In this document: piece after piece, positions 53,418 to 62,726 of the stretch
How positions within the stretch are numbered: the first letter of the stretch is position 1
How the letters are laid out: each line of letters starts with the position of its first letter
NCBI RefSeq assembly: GCF_003014695.1
Contig: NZ_PYAS01000001.1
Location: 248,001 to 312,000, forward strand
Direction: 5' to 3'
Length of the DNA: 64,000 nucleotides
From: Dyadobacter jiangsuensis
GTDB taxonomy: Bacteria; Bacteroidota; Bacteroidia; Cytophagales; Spirosomataceae
Program-made: the position numbers and the translations under genes
The notes under the pieces: model-generated
The model's input: the letters and a program-made list of their open reading frames with translations, nothing else
What the model was told of the DNA's origin: nothing
The model's database searches: none

Positions 53418-54944
53418 TTATCTGCCGGTATTCGAAAGGTTAGGATTAATGTCTACCTGTGCCTGCGGGTACGGGAAGTATCTGTGTTTGTTAATATCGA
53501 TCCGAGGCGTTTTGCCGATGGCGCTCAGGTAGGTGTTCACCATGCTTTGGTACTTGTCCATCCGGATCAGGTCTTCGCGGCGTTTGCATTCGAAGAAGAA
53601 CTCCCATCCGCGCTCTTGCAGAAGCGCGTCGCGCAGGGTTTCTTTGGTAAATGTGCCTGCCGCCCCAAGCAAGGTGGCTTTTGAGCGGGTTTTTACCTGG
53701 TTGATCAGCTGAATACTTTCCGCATTCGGACCGGTGAGCTCGTTCAGCGCCTCGGCGCGGCTCAGCAGGATGTCGGCATAACGGATGATCGGGAAAACGT
53801 GACCGTCGAGGTAGGTCGTCGAACCTTTCGGGTCGGCGTATTTCTTCGAAGCGACGTCGGGCAGGTAATAGTAGCCTGCGGGTGGGTTCACCGCTCCGGC
53901 CGGTGGCTGCACATAGCGCAGGCCGTCGGTACCGATGTAATCGTAGAAGAACATTTCGCGGCGTTCGTCGGTCTTCTCGAACGTGTTCCAGAACCGCCAG
54001 GGGATCCCGAAATACTGCCAGCGGTCGGTTACCTCTTTGTGGTTGATCGGCCCGAAGTGGTTCATCATTTCGGTCGCATCCACGAGGTTGTTGGACAATG
54101 CGCTGAAAATGTTTTCAGAGCACCATTTATTGCTTTCCGCAAACAGTTCCGAGTAGGAGGGATACAGCTGGTATTGTTTCAGATCGGTGATCTGCTGGCT
54201 GATCTCCACTACTTTCTGCCAGTTTTTCTCACGCAAATAAAGCTTGCAGAGCAATGCGAGGGCTGAGCCTTTGGTAGCACGGCCTACGTCGTTGGTTTTG
54301 TAAATTTTGCTGCTGGTGTAGTTCAATGGCAGGTTCTGCACCGCATATTCGAGGTCGCTGATGATCTTCGCGTTGATCTCCGCCACCTGGGTAACCGGCG
54401 TTTTGGCTTCATAATCCGGGTTCTGGATATTCTTCGCTACCGAATCCTCGGTCATCAATGGCACCGGACCAAATGCATTGGTAAGGTCGTAATACCCCAG
54501 TGCACGGAGGAATTTCAGTTCACCTGCAAATTGCGCCTGCTCCTCGCCGGTCAGGGCTTTGATTTTTGGAATGTAATACAATGCATTGTTCACGTCTGAA
54601 ACAAGCTTGTACTGGTGCTGCCACGCATAGGCGAGGTAGGTATTGCTCGGCCCCCAGTTGGCGTCGGACATCAGCCCTACGTCGCCGCCCGATTTGGCAT
54701 GGCCTGCATCGGTGGTAAGGTCGGTGATGGTCACCTGGAAACCCGCGTAATACATCCACGAGTCGTTGCTTCCGCTGGGTTGTTTCAGTCGGGAATAGGC
54801 GGCATTCACGGCGGCGATGGCATCGTCTTTCGACTGGAATGCATTGGCGTCGGTGAGAATGCTGTAAACTTTCGGCTCGATCAGGCTTTCACATGAAACC
54901 GCCGCGAACAACATCATCAGTGACAGAGTTGATATGTATTTCAT
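53418..54944 (-). CDS. SusD/RagB-family nutrient-binding lipoprotein (pair 2)
   Basis: A 508-residue SusD protein with lipobox (AAVSC, Cys18). Family features are ELKFLRALGYYDLTNAFGPVPL in the TPR region, then FPIIRYADILLSRAEALNEL, then LLQERGWEFFFECKRREDLIRM, and the ending FPYPQAQVDINPNLSNTGR. It forms the surface lid of the SusC protein encoded directly upstream (10 bases). The locus also includes a glycoside hydrolase and a LacI-type regulator, so the ligand is probably a glycan. Confidence 0.96.
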   Translation of the reverse strand: MKYISTLSLMMLFAAVSCESLIEPKVYSILTDANAFQSKDDAIAAVNAAYSRLKQPSGSNDSWMYYAGFQVTITDLTTDAGHAKSGGDVGLMSDANWGPSNTYLAYAWQHQYKLVSDVNNALYYIPKIKALTGEEQAQFAGELKFLRALGYYDLTNAFGPVPLMTEDSVAKNIQNPDYEAKTPVTQVAEINAKIISDLEYAVQNLPLNYTSSKIYKTNDVGRATKGSALALLCKLYLREKNWQKVVEISQQITDLKQYQLYPSYSELFAESNKWCSENIFSALSNNLVDATEMMNHFGPINHKEVTDRWQYFGIPWRFWNTFEKTDERREMFFYDYIGTDGLRYVQPPAGAVNPPAGYYYLPDVASKKYADPKGSTTYLDGHVFPIIRYADILLSRAEALNELTGPNAESIQLINQVKTRSKATLLGAAGTFTKETLRDALLQERGWEFFFECKRREDLIRMDKYQSMVNTYLSAIGKTPRIDINKHRYFPYPQAQVDINPNLSNTGR

Positions 54945-54954
54945 TTTGATGCTA

Positions 54955-57900
54955 TTAGAAATTAATTTTTAAGCCAAGGGTATAGGAACGGTACGACGGG
55001 AAGGCGGTATAATCGAGACCCGACGCGAGGTTGATGCTGCTGGCCGAGCTGCCGGTATTGGCCGCTTTCGTGTTCACCTCGGGATCGGTTCCGGTGTAGC
55101 CGGTGATCGTGAACAGGTTTTGCACCGTGCCGTACAGCCGCACTTTCACCCTGCTAGCCTGGCCGAACGGAAGCTCGTAGCCCAATGTGATCATCTTGCA
55201 GCGCAGGTAAGAAGCGTCCTCGATGAAGCGGGAGTTGATATAGCCGCCGTAAGAGGTTGTGGCGTAGCCGTCCTGAGGGATATCGGTATTCTGGTTGGCA
55301 GTAGTCCAGCGGTTCAGTGCCGAGGTGCCGAAACCCGATTCAAGGATCAGTGCATTGGCATTGTACAGGCTGTAATCCAATGCGCCCTGCATGAAAATAT
55401 TCAGGTCGAAGTTCTTGTATCTGAACTCGTTGCCGATCCCGAAAGTATAATGCGGGTTAGCATGGCCAAGGTAGGTACGGTCGTTGGCATTGATCACATT
55501 GTCGCCGTTCACATCCACATATTTGGGGCTTCCCGCAGGTGCGCCCGGCTGCGGCGCATATGTTTCGCCCGTTTTGATCACGCCTGCATACTGGTACCCG
55601 AAGAAGCTGCTGAGCTCGCGGCCCGGTTCCAGCTTGGTGAAATCCACCGCACGGCCGCCGTAAGGGTTGGCAGTAGTAGTGATAATGTAAGGACGGCCGC
55701 CCAGGTCGAGGATCTTCTGCTTGTTGTAGGCAATGTTCAATGCGGTTTTCCAGCGGAAGCTGCCTTTGGAAATGTTCTGGGTATTGAGTGAAAGTTCAAG
55801 ACCGTTGTTCTGGATCGCACCCGCGTTCACGATCTGGCTGCTGAAACCTTGCCAGTCGCCGATCGGAATGTTCATCAGCAGGTCGTTGGTCTTTTTGTGG
55901 TAGTAATCAAATGTCGCCGAAATGCGGCCGCCGAGAAATGCCATGTCCACACCGAGGTCGAGCTGGGCAGTGCTTTCCCATTTCAGGTCGGGGTTAGGCA
56001 AACGGGTTGCTGCCACGCCGCCGTAGGAGTTGTCGCCGTCGAGGGTCACGTTCACGGGCGAGAAGGTGGTCATGTAGGCATAATCCCCGATGCGGTCGTT
56101 ACCGGTAACCCCGTAGCTGGCACGTACTTTCAGGTCGGAGAACAGGTTGAGGGTTTTTACAAATTCCTCATCCCCGATACGCCAGGCCAATGAGCCGGAA
56201 GGGAAATATCCGTAACGGTTGTTTTCCCCGAAGCGTGACGAGCCATCGCGACGGATCGTGAAAGTGGCCAGGTATTTGTCCTTGAATCCGTAGTTGATCC
56301 GGCCGTATGCCGAAGCGATCTTGGTATTGACTTTCGAGCTGGTCGAGGTTACGCGTTCGGTACCCGCACCCAAGTTGTTATACAAAAACACATCCGAGCT
56401 GAAATTCTGAACAGCCGAGTAATGCTCCTCCGTTTTATCATCCTGCGTCGAAACACCGGCTACCGCATTGATCGAGTGGTCGCCGAAGGTTTTAATATAG
56501 GTAAAATAGGCCTCTACCAGGTTCCGGTACGCCGCATTGTCGTTCACAGTGGCGCGGCCTTTCACCTTTTCTCCATCCACGAGGTCGCGGGGGAGGTAAG
56601 TACCTTCCTTGAAACCGTTGTATTCCGTACCTGCATTCACTTTGAAGGTCAGGTCGTCGGTGATCATGTATTCGGCAAATGCGTTGACGTTAATCTTGTT
56701 GCCGAACTTGTCGTTGGTAGGCGCTAGCAGCCAGGCCAATGGGTTGTCGCGGCCCTGGAAGCGGGCAAAAGTGCCGTTCGCATTGTAAGCAGGCACCGCT
56801 GGCGAGGCCGACAAAATGCCGTACATCACGTTGGAAGGAACAATAGAGCCGTCGTAGTTCTTGAAACGCGAGAAGGTATGCGCACCGTAAATGTTGGCGC
56901 CCATTTTGAAGCGCTTGCCAAACTGCTTGTCTGCATTCAGACGTACCGAATAGCGGTCGTAATCGGTGTTTTTCAATGCGCCGTCCTGGTTGAAATAGTT
57001 GAGCGACAATGCCACGCGGGTGTCGTCGTTGCCGCCGCTGGCCGTCAGGCTGTAACTCTGCACGCTCGCATTACGGGTAGCGAGTTTGAACCAGTCGTTA
57101 CTGATGCCGCTCGCGAGGTCGGTAGGCGTATACAATGCAGGCAGGCCTTTTTCGGCGTTCTTCGCATTGGTGATTTCCATGGCTTGCAGGCCGGTCATCT
57201 TTTCGTAGCTGCTGCTCACTTTCTGCACACCGTAATAGCTGTCGAAAACGACCTGGGCCTTGCCGGCCTTTCCTCTTTTGGTGGTGATGATCACCACACC
57301 GTTGGCACCGCGTGCACCGTAAATAGCAGTTGCCGAAGCGTCTTTCAGGATCTGGATGTCCTCGATATCGTTGGGGTTGATGTCCTTTCCCGTTTCGGAA
57401 GGGAAGCCGTCGACCACATACAAAGGCTCATTGGTGGATGAGATGGAGTTACCACCCCGAATGCGCACCACGGTAGTACCGCCGGGCGCCGAGTTTGACT
57501 GGCTCACCTGCACACCCGCCGCGCGTCCCTGAAACGCCTGCGCTACGTTGGAAGTAGCACCGCCGAGGTTAAGGCTTTCGCTGGCGATCGAGCTCACGGC
57601 ACCGGTCAGGTCCTTTTTCTTCTGGGTACCATATCCTACCACCACCAGTTGATCGAGGGTTTTGGAATCTTCTTCGAGCGTAACCTTGAAGACGGTCTGA
57701 TTGCCCACGGTGATCTCGGCTGTTTTGTAGCCGATAAACGAAATGCGCAGTACCGATTGGCTATTGGGAACGGAGAGGGAGAATTTCCCTTCTGTGTCGG
57801 TAATGACACCCGTAGTGGTGCCCGACAGCGATACGTTGGCACCGGGTATCTCGGCACCCTTAGCGTCGGTCACCGTACCCGACACGCGGATCTCGCCGGT

Positions 57901-57969
57901 CTGACCGAAGCTGCTGCCGGCAACCAGCAGGGCAACGAAAATGAAACTCAGTATAGCCTTTAACTTCAT
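54955..57969 (-). CDS. SusC/RagA-family TonB-linked outer-membrane protein (pair 2)
   Basis: A 1004-residue SusC: signal to about GSSFGQ, carboxypeptidase-regulatory-like domain (VSGTVTDAKGAEIPGANVSLSG), and plug with LDQLVVVGYGTQKKKDLTGAVSS, RIRGGNSI and ILKDASATAIYGARGANGV. The barrel ends YTLGLKINF. It imports oligosaccharide with SusD. Transcription likely starts 100 or so bases upstream at a TACATTTG element (58077-58084), which directly adjoins the TGTGTGCGTACACA operator, so LacI-type control is expected. Confidence 0.96.
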   Translation of the reverse strand: MKLKAILSFIFVALLVAGSSFGQTGEIRVSGTVTDAKGAEIPGANVSLSGTTTGVITDTEGKFSLSVPNSQSVLRISFIGYKTAEITVGNQTVFKVTLEEDSKTLDQLVVVGYGTQKKKDLTGAVSSIASESLNLGGATSNVAQAFQGRAAGVQVSQSNSAPGGTTVVRIRGGNSISSTNEPLYVVDGFPSETGKDINPNDIEDIQILKDASATAIYGARGANGVVIITTKRGKAGKAQVVFDSYYGVQKVSSSYEKMTGLQAMEITNAKNAEKGLPALYTPTDLASGISNDWFKLATRNASVQSYSLTASGGNDDTRVALSLNYFNQDGALKNTDYDRYSVRLNADKQFGKRFKMGANIYGAHTFSRFKNYDGSIVPSNVMYGILSASPAVPAYNANGTFARFQGRDNPLAWLLAPTNDKFGNKINVNAFAEYMITDDLTFKVNAGTEYNGFKEGTYLPRDLVDGEKVKGRATVNDNAAYRNLVEAYFTYIKTFGDHSINAVAGVSTQDDKTEEHYSAVQNFSSDVFLYNNLGAGTERVTSTSSKVNTKIASAYGRINYGFKDKYLATFTIRRDGSSRFGENNRYGYFPSGSLAWRIGDEEFVKTLNLFSDLKVRASYGVTGNDRIGDYAYMTTFSPVNVTLDGDNSYGGVAATRLPNPDLKWESTAQLDLGVDMAFLGGRISATFDYYHKKTNDLLMNIPIGDWQGFSSQIVNAGAIQNNGLELSLNTQNISKGSFRWKTALNIAYNKQKILDLGGRPYIITTTANPYGGRAVDFTKLEPGRELSSFFGYQYAGVIKTGETYAPQPGAPAGSPKYVDVNGDNVINANDRTYLGHANPHYTFGIGNEFRYKNFDLNIFMQGALDYSLYNANALILESGFGTSALNRWTTANQNTDIPQDGYATTSYGGYINSRFIEDASYLRCKMITLGYELPFGQASRVKVRLYGTVQNLFTITGYTGTDPEVNTKAANTGSSASSINLASGLDYTAFPSYRSYTLGLKINF

Positions 57970-58076
57970 AGGAATTGGGTTTTGGGGTTAACATAAAAAG
58001 CTCTTCCAGACTGGAACGACTACCGGTTGGCAGCTCCTGTCAAATGCGCTCATTTAGAGTGAAATATAGGTTGAAA

Positions 58077-58084
58077 CAAATGTA
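58077..58084 (-). promoter_or_regulatory. susC pair 2 promoter, -7 element
   Basis: On the minus strand TACATTTG (58084 to 58077) is a perfect match to the Bacteroidota -7 consensus TAnnTTTG. Transcription would start about 7 bases downstream, some 100 bases before the SusC ATG. The region of the expected -33 element is occupied by the palindromic operator, so a bound regulator would hide it. Confidence 0.6.
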
Positions 58085-58094
58085 GAAAACAAAA

Positions 58095-58108
58095 TGTGTG
58101 CGTACACA
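58095..58108. promoter_or_regulatory. LacI-type operator upstream of susC pair 2
   Basis: TGTGTGCGTACACA is a 14-base near-perfect palindrome with a central CG, typical of LacI/GalR operators. It is found again at 61207-61220 before the hydrolase gene, and the adjacent LacI gene supplies a protein to bind it. It lies in the -33 zone, so a repressor is expected. Confidence 0.75.
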
Positions 58109-58191
58109 CTCTAAAATTAAAATTCCTGCATTTTATCAATTTGAAAGAAAATTTTACTGGAAAATGAAACTGAAATACTTCATTTTACTGA

Positions 58192-61182
58192 TTACGGTTT
58201 TTCCGATATAATCAGTAACCATCCGCGGCCTTTTGTAACCGGAATAGACTGTGAAGCCGTGAAATTAGCCGCTGACTGGAAGTTGATGATCTCCGGCGCG
58301 CTGATCTGCGCTTTCTGCGGATCGATGCCCAGCTTTTTCCAATCGATATTCAGGTGGAAACTGGCATCGCCTTCTGCCCAGCTGGCAATGGAGACAAGTG
58401 CACGTTTATCCTGAACGTAACTGGTAGTGAGCACCTGCGGATGGTCGGTCTTTACCGGGTTCGCACCGGTCCAGTAGCCCAGCATTTTGCTGCCCTGCAT
58501 CCCGAATGCATCCCACACTTTCCAGATCGCGCGCGCATCGCTGCCTTCTTTCCAGGGCATCCGGTTGGTCATGCCGTAAATGAGCCCTCTCCACGGATTT
58601 CCGCCGTTTTCGAGCATTTCGCCCATGAGGCCGAAAGGAATACCGGAAACTTCGGTCATGAAGAAATCCGGGTTATTTTGCTCATAATCAAAGTATTCTC
58701 CGAACCAGAGACGGTTCAGGTAGGGGAAATGCTCCATGTACAGGTTCGCGCTGTTGTTGAAGCCGTCGTTCTTGTTGTACTGGTTGGCCGAATGCAGGTC
58801 GATGTAGCCCGGATGGCCGTCTCGCGTGAGCACGCGCTTGACGCGTTTCATCGTCGTGCGGTCGAAAGCCACGTCGTCGAGGTAAATTCCGTCTATTCCG
58901 ACCTTCTGCGTCAGCCAGTTCATGCCTTCCACATAGTAGTTGTGCCAGCGGCTCATGCCCGAGTTGACCACCGCCGCATCCCTGATTTCAGGTACATACC
59001 ACGCGGCAATGTAATCGTCACCCAAATGCTCCTGCAACCAGGCATAACCCAAACCCTTGCCCGGCGAGAAGATCTCGTGGCCCAGGCTGCGCAGCGGAAA
59101 GAGTTCGTACGCGCTGTTCGACAACTCGCGCACCGTGTTGTAAATCTTAACCTGCAAACCGTCCTGGTGCGCCTTATCGATATACGCCTTCATAGCCTTG
59201 TGCTCGATGAACGGGTAGTTGATATAAGGGTTAATGGGCGTTGCGTGGTGGATATTGACAATCGTCGCACCCTTCGCCTTAATCGAATCGGGATCGTTGT
59301 AACGGTGGTAAAACCGTGTTTTCCATTGCGCATCGGTATCCAGCGCGTGAAATGGCGTAATAAGCAGGGTGAAATTATAATGCAGGCTTTCTCCCTTTTT
59401 CATGGTCCGGGCGCCGCTGTAATTACGGACCAGTACCTGACCGTCGGTTTCGGATATCCGGATGCCCCCTTTGTTAGCATTACCCCATGAAGTGGGCAGC
59501 AGAAGCGGTTTTTGAAGATAGAAATTGGTATTCAGCGGGCGTACGTAATGCTCGTCGCGCAGGGAGAAATTGAGCCCCGCATTCACATCGCCGATCCACG
59601 CGCCGTCCTGGTTTTTAGTAGCCACTTCCCATTTCCAATCGTAGGAAGCGGGGCGTTTGCCGCCTTTAAGGTTAAGTCCCATCATGTAGCGCGCGGCATC
59701 CTGGCTCATGGGAATATCCATGTAAATGTCGTCCAGTTCCGTGTCGGAGAGGGCCGTCACTTTGACGTCGTAGGCTACAAAGCCGTCGAATTCAATATGT
59801 CCCGTCACGTCCATACGCAGGTGCGCGGAGGTGCTCGAAGCCGTCCAGGCTACTGTGCCGGGCGATTGTTCCGTATAGCGAACGCCCTGATCCGTCCATT
59901 TTTCAACGTTTCCGCCTTTCGCCGTGGCAACGAACCGGAAGGGCGCTTTCAGCACCTCTTTCGGGGTGGCCGAGAGGCCGGTCATTTCCGGTGTAAAATA
60001 GGTTTCAATGCGTTCCGGCAGCCCATTGGCGCCGACGGTAAACCTGCGGCCCAAAAGCGAAACCGCATTGCCTTGCCGCTGCAACGGCAGGGAGGGGCTG
60101 ATCACCTCGTTCTGTTGCGCCATGGTCGAATTGAGCCATGCCAGTCGGGTCTGCTTTTGCGGCTCGCTGATCCCCTTGTCGGCCAGCACCGGCCCGCCGA
60201 TTTGCAGGGTAATATCGATGGCCGTTTCAGGGGCATTAGAGGCAGTTACATAAACCTTTCCCGTGTAAGCGCCCGCAGGGATGTTCGCGGGGATGTCGGC
60301 CAGGCACCAGAGGGCCTGTACTTTGCCTTGGGCGACGGAAACCTGCTTTCTGACCGGTTGAGCATCCCAGCCTGTGCCATCGGTGTTGAGGCAGGAGAAT
60401 GCTTTGGCCGGAATAACGGCCCGGCTGCCCTGCTTTAAATCCGAGAAGCGGATGCGGACATTATTCAGTGATAACGATAGTGGATATACGCCGATTTGAA
60501 ATGTATAGTTTTCGCCAGGTTGTGCCTGATCGCGGAATGCGCGGTTGGCTCCTTTAGCAATCCATCGCTGCGGCAGATCGTCCGTCATGCGGATGGGGTG
60601 CATCCGGTCTTCGGGAAACACGAGGTATTTTCGGGAAGCATTTGCCGCCAGCAGTTTTTTGATTTCACCCGACTTCGCGATCACTTCCATCGGGTAGGGG
60701 CTGCTCATTTCGTTCACCGCTTCGATATGCCGGACCTTCGCCGGCACCGCATTTTTCAAGCCTGTCAGCCACGCTGCGGAGGCGGTGTTGCTTCTTTTCA
60801 GGTAGTTAGCTGTGGGGTAATTGGCCCGTCCCTGGACTTTATAAGGTAAATAGTAAATATAATAGGTGCCTGAGCCCGATACCGGTTCGAACGTAACCTC
60901 GCCCGACTCGCGGCTGATATGGCCTGTTTTTACATTCAAAATCCGACGGTTGGTCGCGCTGTCCACCACGATCACCTCGCTGTCGGTGTGCCGGTCGCGG
61001 CGGCGCCAGTCGATCACCGCAGCGGCCGCGGCGCTTTTCTGCTTCACGTCGATTACGGCGCGGACGTTCCCGAGTGAGTCGGGGTTCCAGGAATTATTGC
61101 CGGAAACATAAGGGAGTTCCTGCGCAACGGACGGCCGGAACGAGACCAGGGAGATGAAAAGAAGCGGTAGGGTCAGTTTCAT
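58192..61182 (-). CDS. GH123/DUF6067-like secreted glycoside hydrolase
   Basis: A 996-residue protein from ATG 61182, which opens the signal peptide (MKLTLPLLFISLVSFRPSVA); the longer frame start at 61221 reaches into the operator. The N-terminal part is beta-rich; the middle part is a barrel with DGLQVKIYNTVRELSN, WYVPEIRDAAVVNSGM and IDGIYLDDVAFDRTTM, where the LDD Asp pair is a good catalytic candidate, as in the GH123/DUF6067 family. The C-terminal part is a beta sandwich (RALVSIASWAEGD). It probably cleaves an amino-sugar or other glycan. GH123-like assignment is from family recognition only. It is separated from susC by its own operator-bearing promoter region. Confidence 0.75.
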   Translation of the reverse strand: MKLTLPLLFISLVSFRPSVAQELPYVSGNNSWNPDSLGNVRAVIDVKQKSAAAAAVIDWRRRDRHTDSEVIVVDSATNRRILNVKTGHISRESGEVTFEPVSGSGTYYIYYLPYKVQGRANYPTANYLKRSNTASAAWLTGLKNAVPAKVRHIEAVNEMSSPYPMEVIAKSGEIKKLLAANASRKYLVFPEDRMHPIRMTDDLPQRWIAKGANRAFRDQAQPGENYTFQIGVYPLSLSLNNVRIRFSDLKQGSRAVIPAKAFSCLNTDGTGWDAQPVRKQVSVAQGKVQALWCLADIPANIPAGAYTGKVYVTASNAPETAIDITLQIGGPVLADKGISEPQKQTRLAWLNSTMAQQNEVISPSLPLQRQGNAVSLLGRRFTVGANGLPERIETYFTPEMTGLSATPKEVLKAPFRFVATAKGGNVEKWTDQGVRYTEQSPGTVAWTASSTSAHLRMDVTGHIEFDGFVAYDVKVTALSDTELDDIYMDIPMSQDAARYMMGLNLKGGKRPASYDWKWEVATKNQDGAWIGDVNAGLNFSLRDEHYVRPLNTNFYLQKPLLLPTSWGNANKGGIRISETDGQVLVRNYSGARTMKKGESLHYNFTLLITPFHALDTDAQWKTRFYHRYNDPDSIKAKGATIVNIHHATPINPYINYPFIEHKAMKAYIDKAHQDGLQVKIYNTVRELSNSAYELFPLRSLGHEIFSPGKGLGYAWLQEHLGDDYIAAWYVPEIRDAAVVNSGMSRWHNYYVEGMNWLTQKVGIDGIYLDDVAFDRTTMKRVKRVLTRDGHPGYIDLHSANQYNKNDGFNNSANLYMEHFPYLNRLWFGEYFDYEQNNPDFFMTEVSGIPFGLMGEMLENGGNPWRGLIYGMTNRMPWKEGSDARAIWKVWDAFGMQGSKMLGYWTGANPVKTDHPQVLTTSYVQDKRALVSIASWAEGDASFHLNIDWKKLGIDPQKAQISAPEIINFQSAANFTASQSIPVTKGRGWLLIISEKP

Positions 61183-61187
61183 AAATA

Positions 61188-61195
61188 CGAAACTA
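61188..61195 (-). promoter_or_regulatory. Candidate -7 element of the hydrolase gene
   Basis: TAGTTTCG on the minus strand (61195 to 61188) is two bases off TAnnTTTG, and its distance to the operator (11 bases) almost equals that of the susC element (10). But the ATG at 61182 follows after only 5 bases, which would make the transcript nearly leaderless. Confidence 0.3.
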
Positions 61196-61201
61196 CCAAA
61201 T

Positions 61202-61225
61202 AAAAGTGTGTGCGTACACACTTTT
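61202..61225. promoter_or_regulatory. LacI-type operator upstream of the hydrolase gene
   Basis: Core TGTGTGCGTACACA (61207-61220) is identical to the site before susC and is flanked by AAAAG and CTTTT, which extend the palindrome to 24 bases with one mismatched pair. It is 25 bases before the hydrolase ATG. Confidence 0.75.
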
Positions 61226-61303
61226 ATAAAATTTTAATTTTGTTGATTTACACTAATGCAATTATCGGTTACAAATTGACCGATAGGAGGTGTCGCCTGC
61301 CGG

Positions 61304-62389
61304 TTATGCGAGCTTTTCTGCCACGTTCATCACGTCTTCTTCGAGGTAATACCGCAGGTTTTCGAGCGTAATGATGTCCAGCGGCAGGAATTTCGTTTTG
61401 GAAACTGCCTTGCGGAACACCAGGAAGTCGGCCAGTTGCCGGATGCCGAGGTAGCCCTGTCGTTCGGGGTTCTGGTTGATCAGGAAACCGATGCTGCCTT
61501 TTTCGAGGTAATGCAGGTTGGCGGGCACCAGGTCGTAACCGATAATGCGGATATCGCCCAGCTGCCTCCGTTCAAGCTCCGCAGCAACGAGGTGTGCTTT
61601 GGAAGTGGTAACGAAAATATGCCGTAGGTCGGCGATACCGTTCACTGCGTCGGCGAGCCTGCTGTTGAATCCCTCGGGGTCGGAGCTGTCGAGCTCTATG
61701 GTGGTAATGCCGAAAACGTCCTGCTGCTGGCTGAAATAGTCGCGCAGGCCTTCCTCTTTTTTGAGCAAGTGGGCCGCATTGTCAATTTTTTCGTCGATAT
61801 GCGCGATCAGGATCGAGCAGGGCTCCGATTGACCATAATGCATGAGTTTGCCGGCGAGCTTTCCGCTTTGGTACGAATCCTGCCCGATGTAGCTCAGTGG
61901 CCCGTGGTCGGATATCTCCGTGTTGAAGAGCACAAACGGAACCGAGCTATCGTGCCATTGGGCGAGAAACGGAAGTACTTCGTGGTAAAAGATCGGCGAG
62001 AGAAATATACCCTCAGGTCGTGCGGCCGTCAGTTCCTCCGCCTTTCTGACAAAATCCTTTGCGTCATAAGGGTTGAAAATGAATTGCTGCACCGAAACGC
62101 CGAATTGTTTCAGCTCGGCAGCTGCTTTTTCAATACCTGTTTTGGGCGCAAGCCAATACGAATCGACCTGGTGATCCGGAATCAGGGCTGCGAACCGGTA
62201 CTGCTTTTTAGAACCAAGCGCACGAGCCATCAGGTTGGGCTCGTAATTGCTCTCGTCGATGATTTTCTGGATGCGGATCCTGACTTTTTCCGCCACTTTT
62301 CCGCGGTTATGAATGACGCGGTCCACAGTGCCGGGAGATACTTTGGCTTTAAGGGCAATGTCTTTGATTCGTATGATCTTTTGGTCCAT
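61304..62389 (-). CDS. LacI-family transcriptional regulator
   Basis: A 361-residue protein. The N-terminal helix-turn-helix (IRIKDIALKAKVSPGTVDRVIHNRG, residues about 5-30) is followed by a hinge helix (PNLMARALGSKK) and a periplasmic-binding-protein-like sensor domain (about 65-345; FAALIPDHQVDSYWLAPKTG, FNTEISDHGPLSYIGQDSYQSG, IRIIGYDLVPANLHYLEKG). The sequence of the sensor resembles sugar-binding LacI members of Bacteroidota that control SusCD loci. The gene is next to, and in the same direction as, the hydrolase gene. The two identical operators give it two local targets. Confidence 0.93.
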   Translation of the reverse strand: MDQKIIRIKDIALKAKVSPGTVDRVIHNRGKVAEKVRIRIQKIIDESNYEPNLMARALGSKKQYRFAALIPDHQVDSYWLAPKTGIEKAAAELKQFGVSVQQFIFNPYDAKDFVRKAEELTAARPEGIFLSPIFYHEVLPFLAQWHDSSVPFVLFNTEISDHGPLSYIGQDSYQSGKLAGKLMHYGQSEPCSILIAHIDEKIDNAAHLLKKEEGLRDYFSQQQDVFGITTIELDSSDPEGFNSRLADAVNGIADLRHIFVTTSKAHLVAAELERRQLGDIRIIGYDLVPANLHYLEKGSIGFLINQNPERQGYLGIRQLADFLVFRKAVSKTKFLPLDIITLENLRYYLEEDVMNVAEKLA

Positions 62390-62477
62390 GAAGCTAGATG
62401 CGGTTTATCAATCCCATAAAAGAGAAGGGAGCTGTAATATTACTTGTAAAAACGTATCTTACGCAACGTAAATCAAA

Positions 62478-62708
62478 ATGCGGATCGATATGCTTCCCGA
62501 CGACAATGGTTTTTTCCTGAATCCGCGTTCCGCTCATCGGAACGGTCTCCGCCTGGCGGTCAAAAAACAGGTGATGGCCGAATACGGCCACGAGCTGGAC
62601 AATGCAACGGGCTGGCGGAAGCAGCTGGTCAGGTGGAAGCTGAATGCCCTCGCGGAAATGAGGTACCGGGATATCCTTTTTACGGGTGGCGCAACGGGTA
62701 TGCGTTAA
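62478..62708 (+). CDS. Small hypothetical protein
   Basis: A 76-residue basic protein (MRIDMLPDDNGFFLNPRS, then LRLAVKKQVMAEYG, then WRKQLVRWKLNALAEMRYR) with no membrane segment. The composition is compatible with a small nucleic-acid or protein-binding domain, but I recognise no family. Starts at ATG 62478, 88 bases from the divergent LacI gene; the next gene (Crp-like) follows after 18 bases, so they probably form an operon. Note TTACGCAACGTAA just upstream, a small imperfect dyad. Confidence 0.5.
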   Translation: MRIDMLPDDNGFFLNPRSAHRNGLRLAVKKQVMAEYGHELDNATGWRKQLVRWKLNALAEMRYRDILFTGGATGMR

Positions 62709-62726
62709 GCTCGGAAATTAGAATTC

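Noticed and set aside
58354..59490. Plus-strand frame of 378 codons opposite the hydrolase gene
   Set aside because: Antisense; the hydrolase frame has a signal peptide, domain structure and operator.
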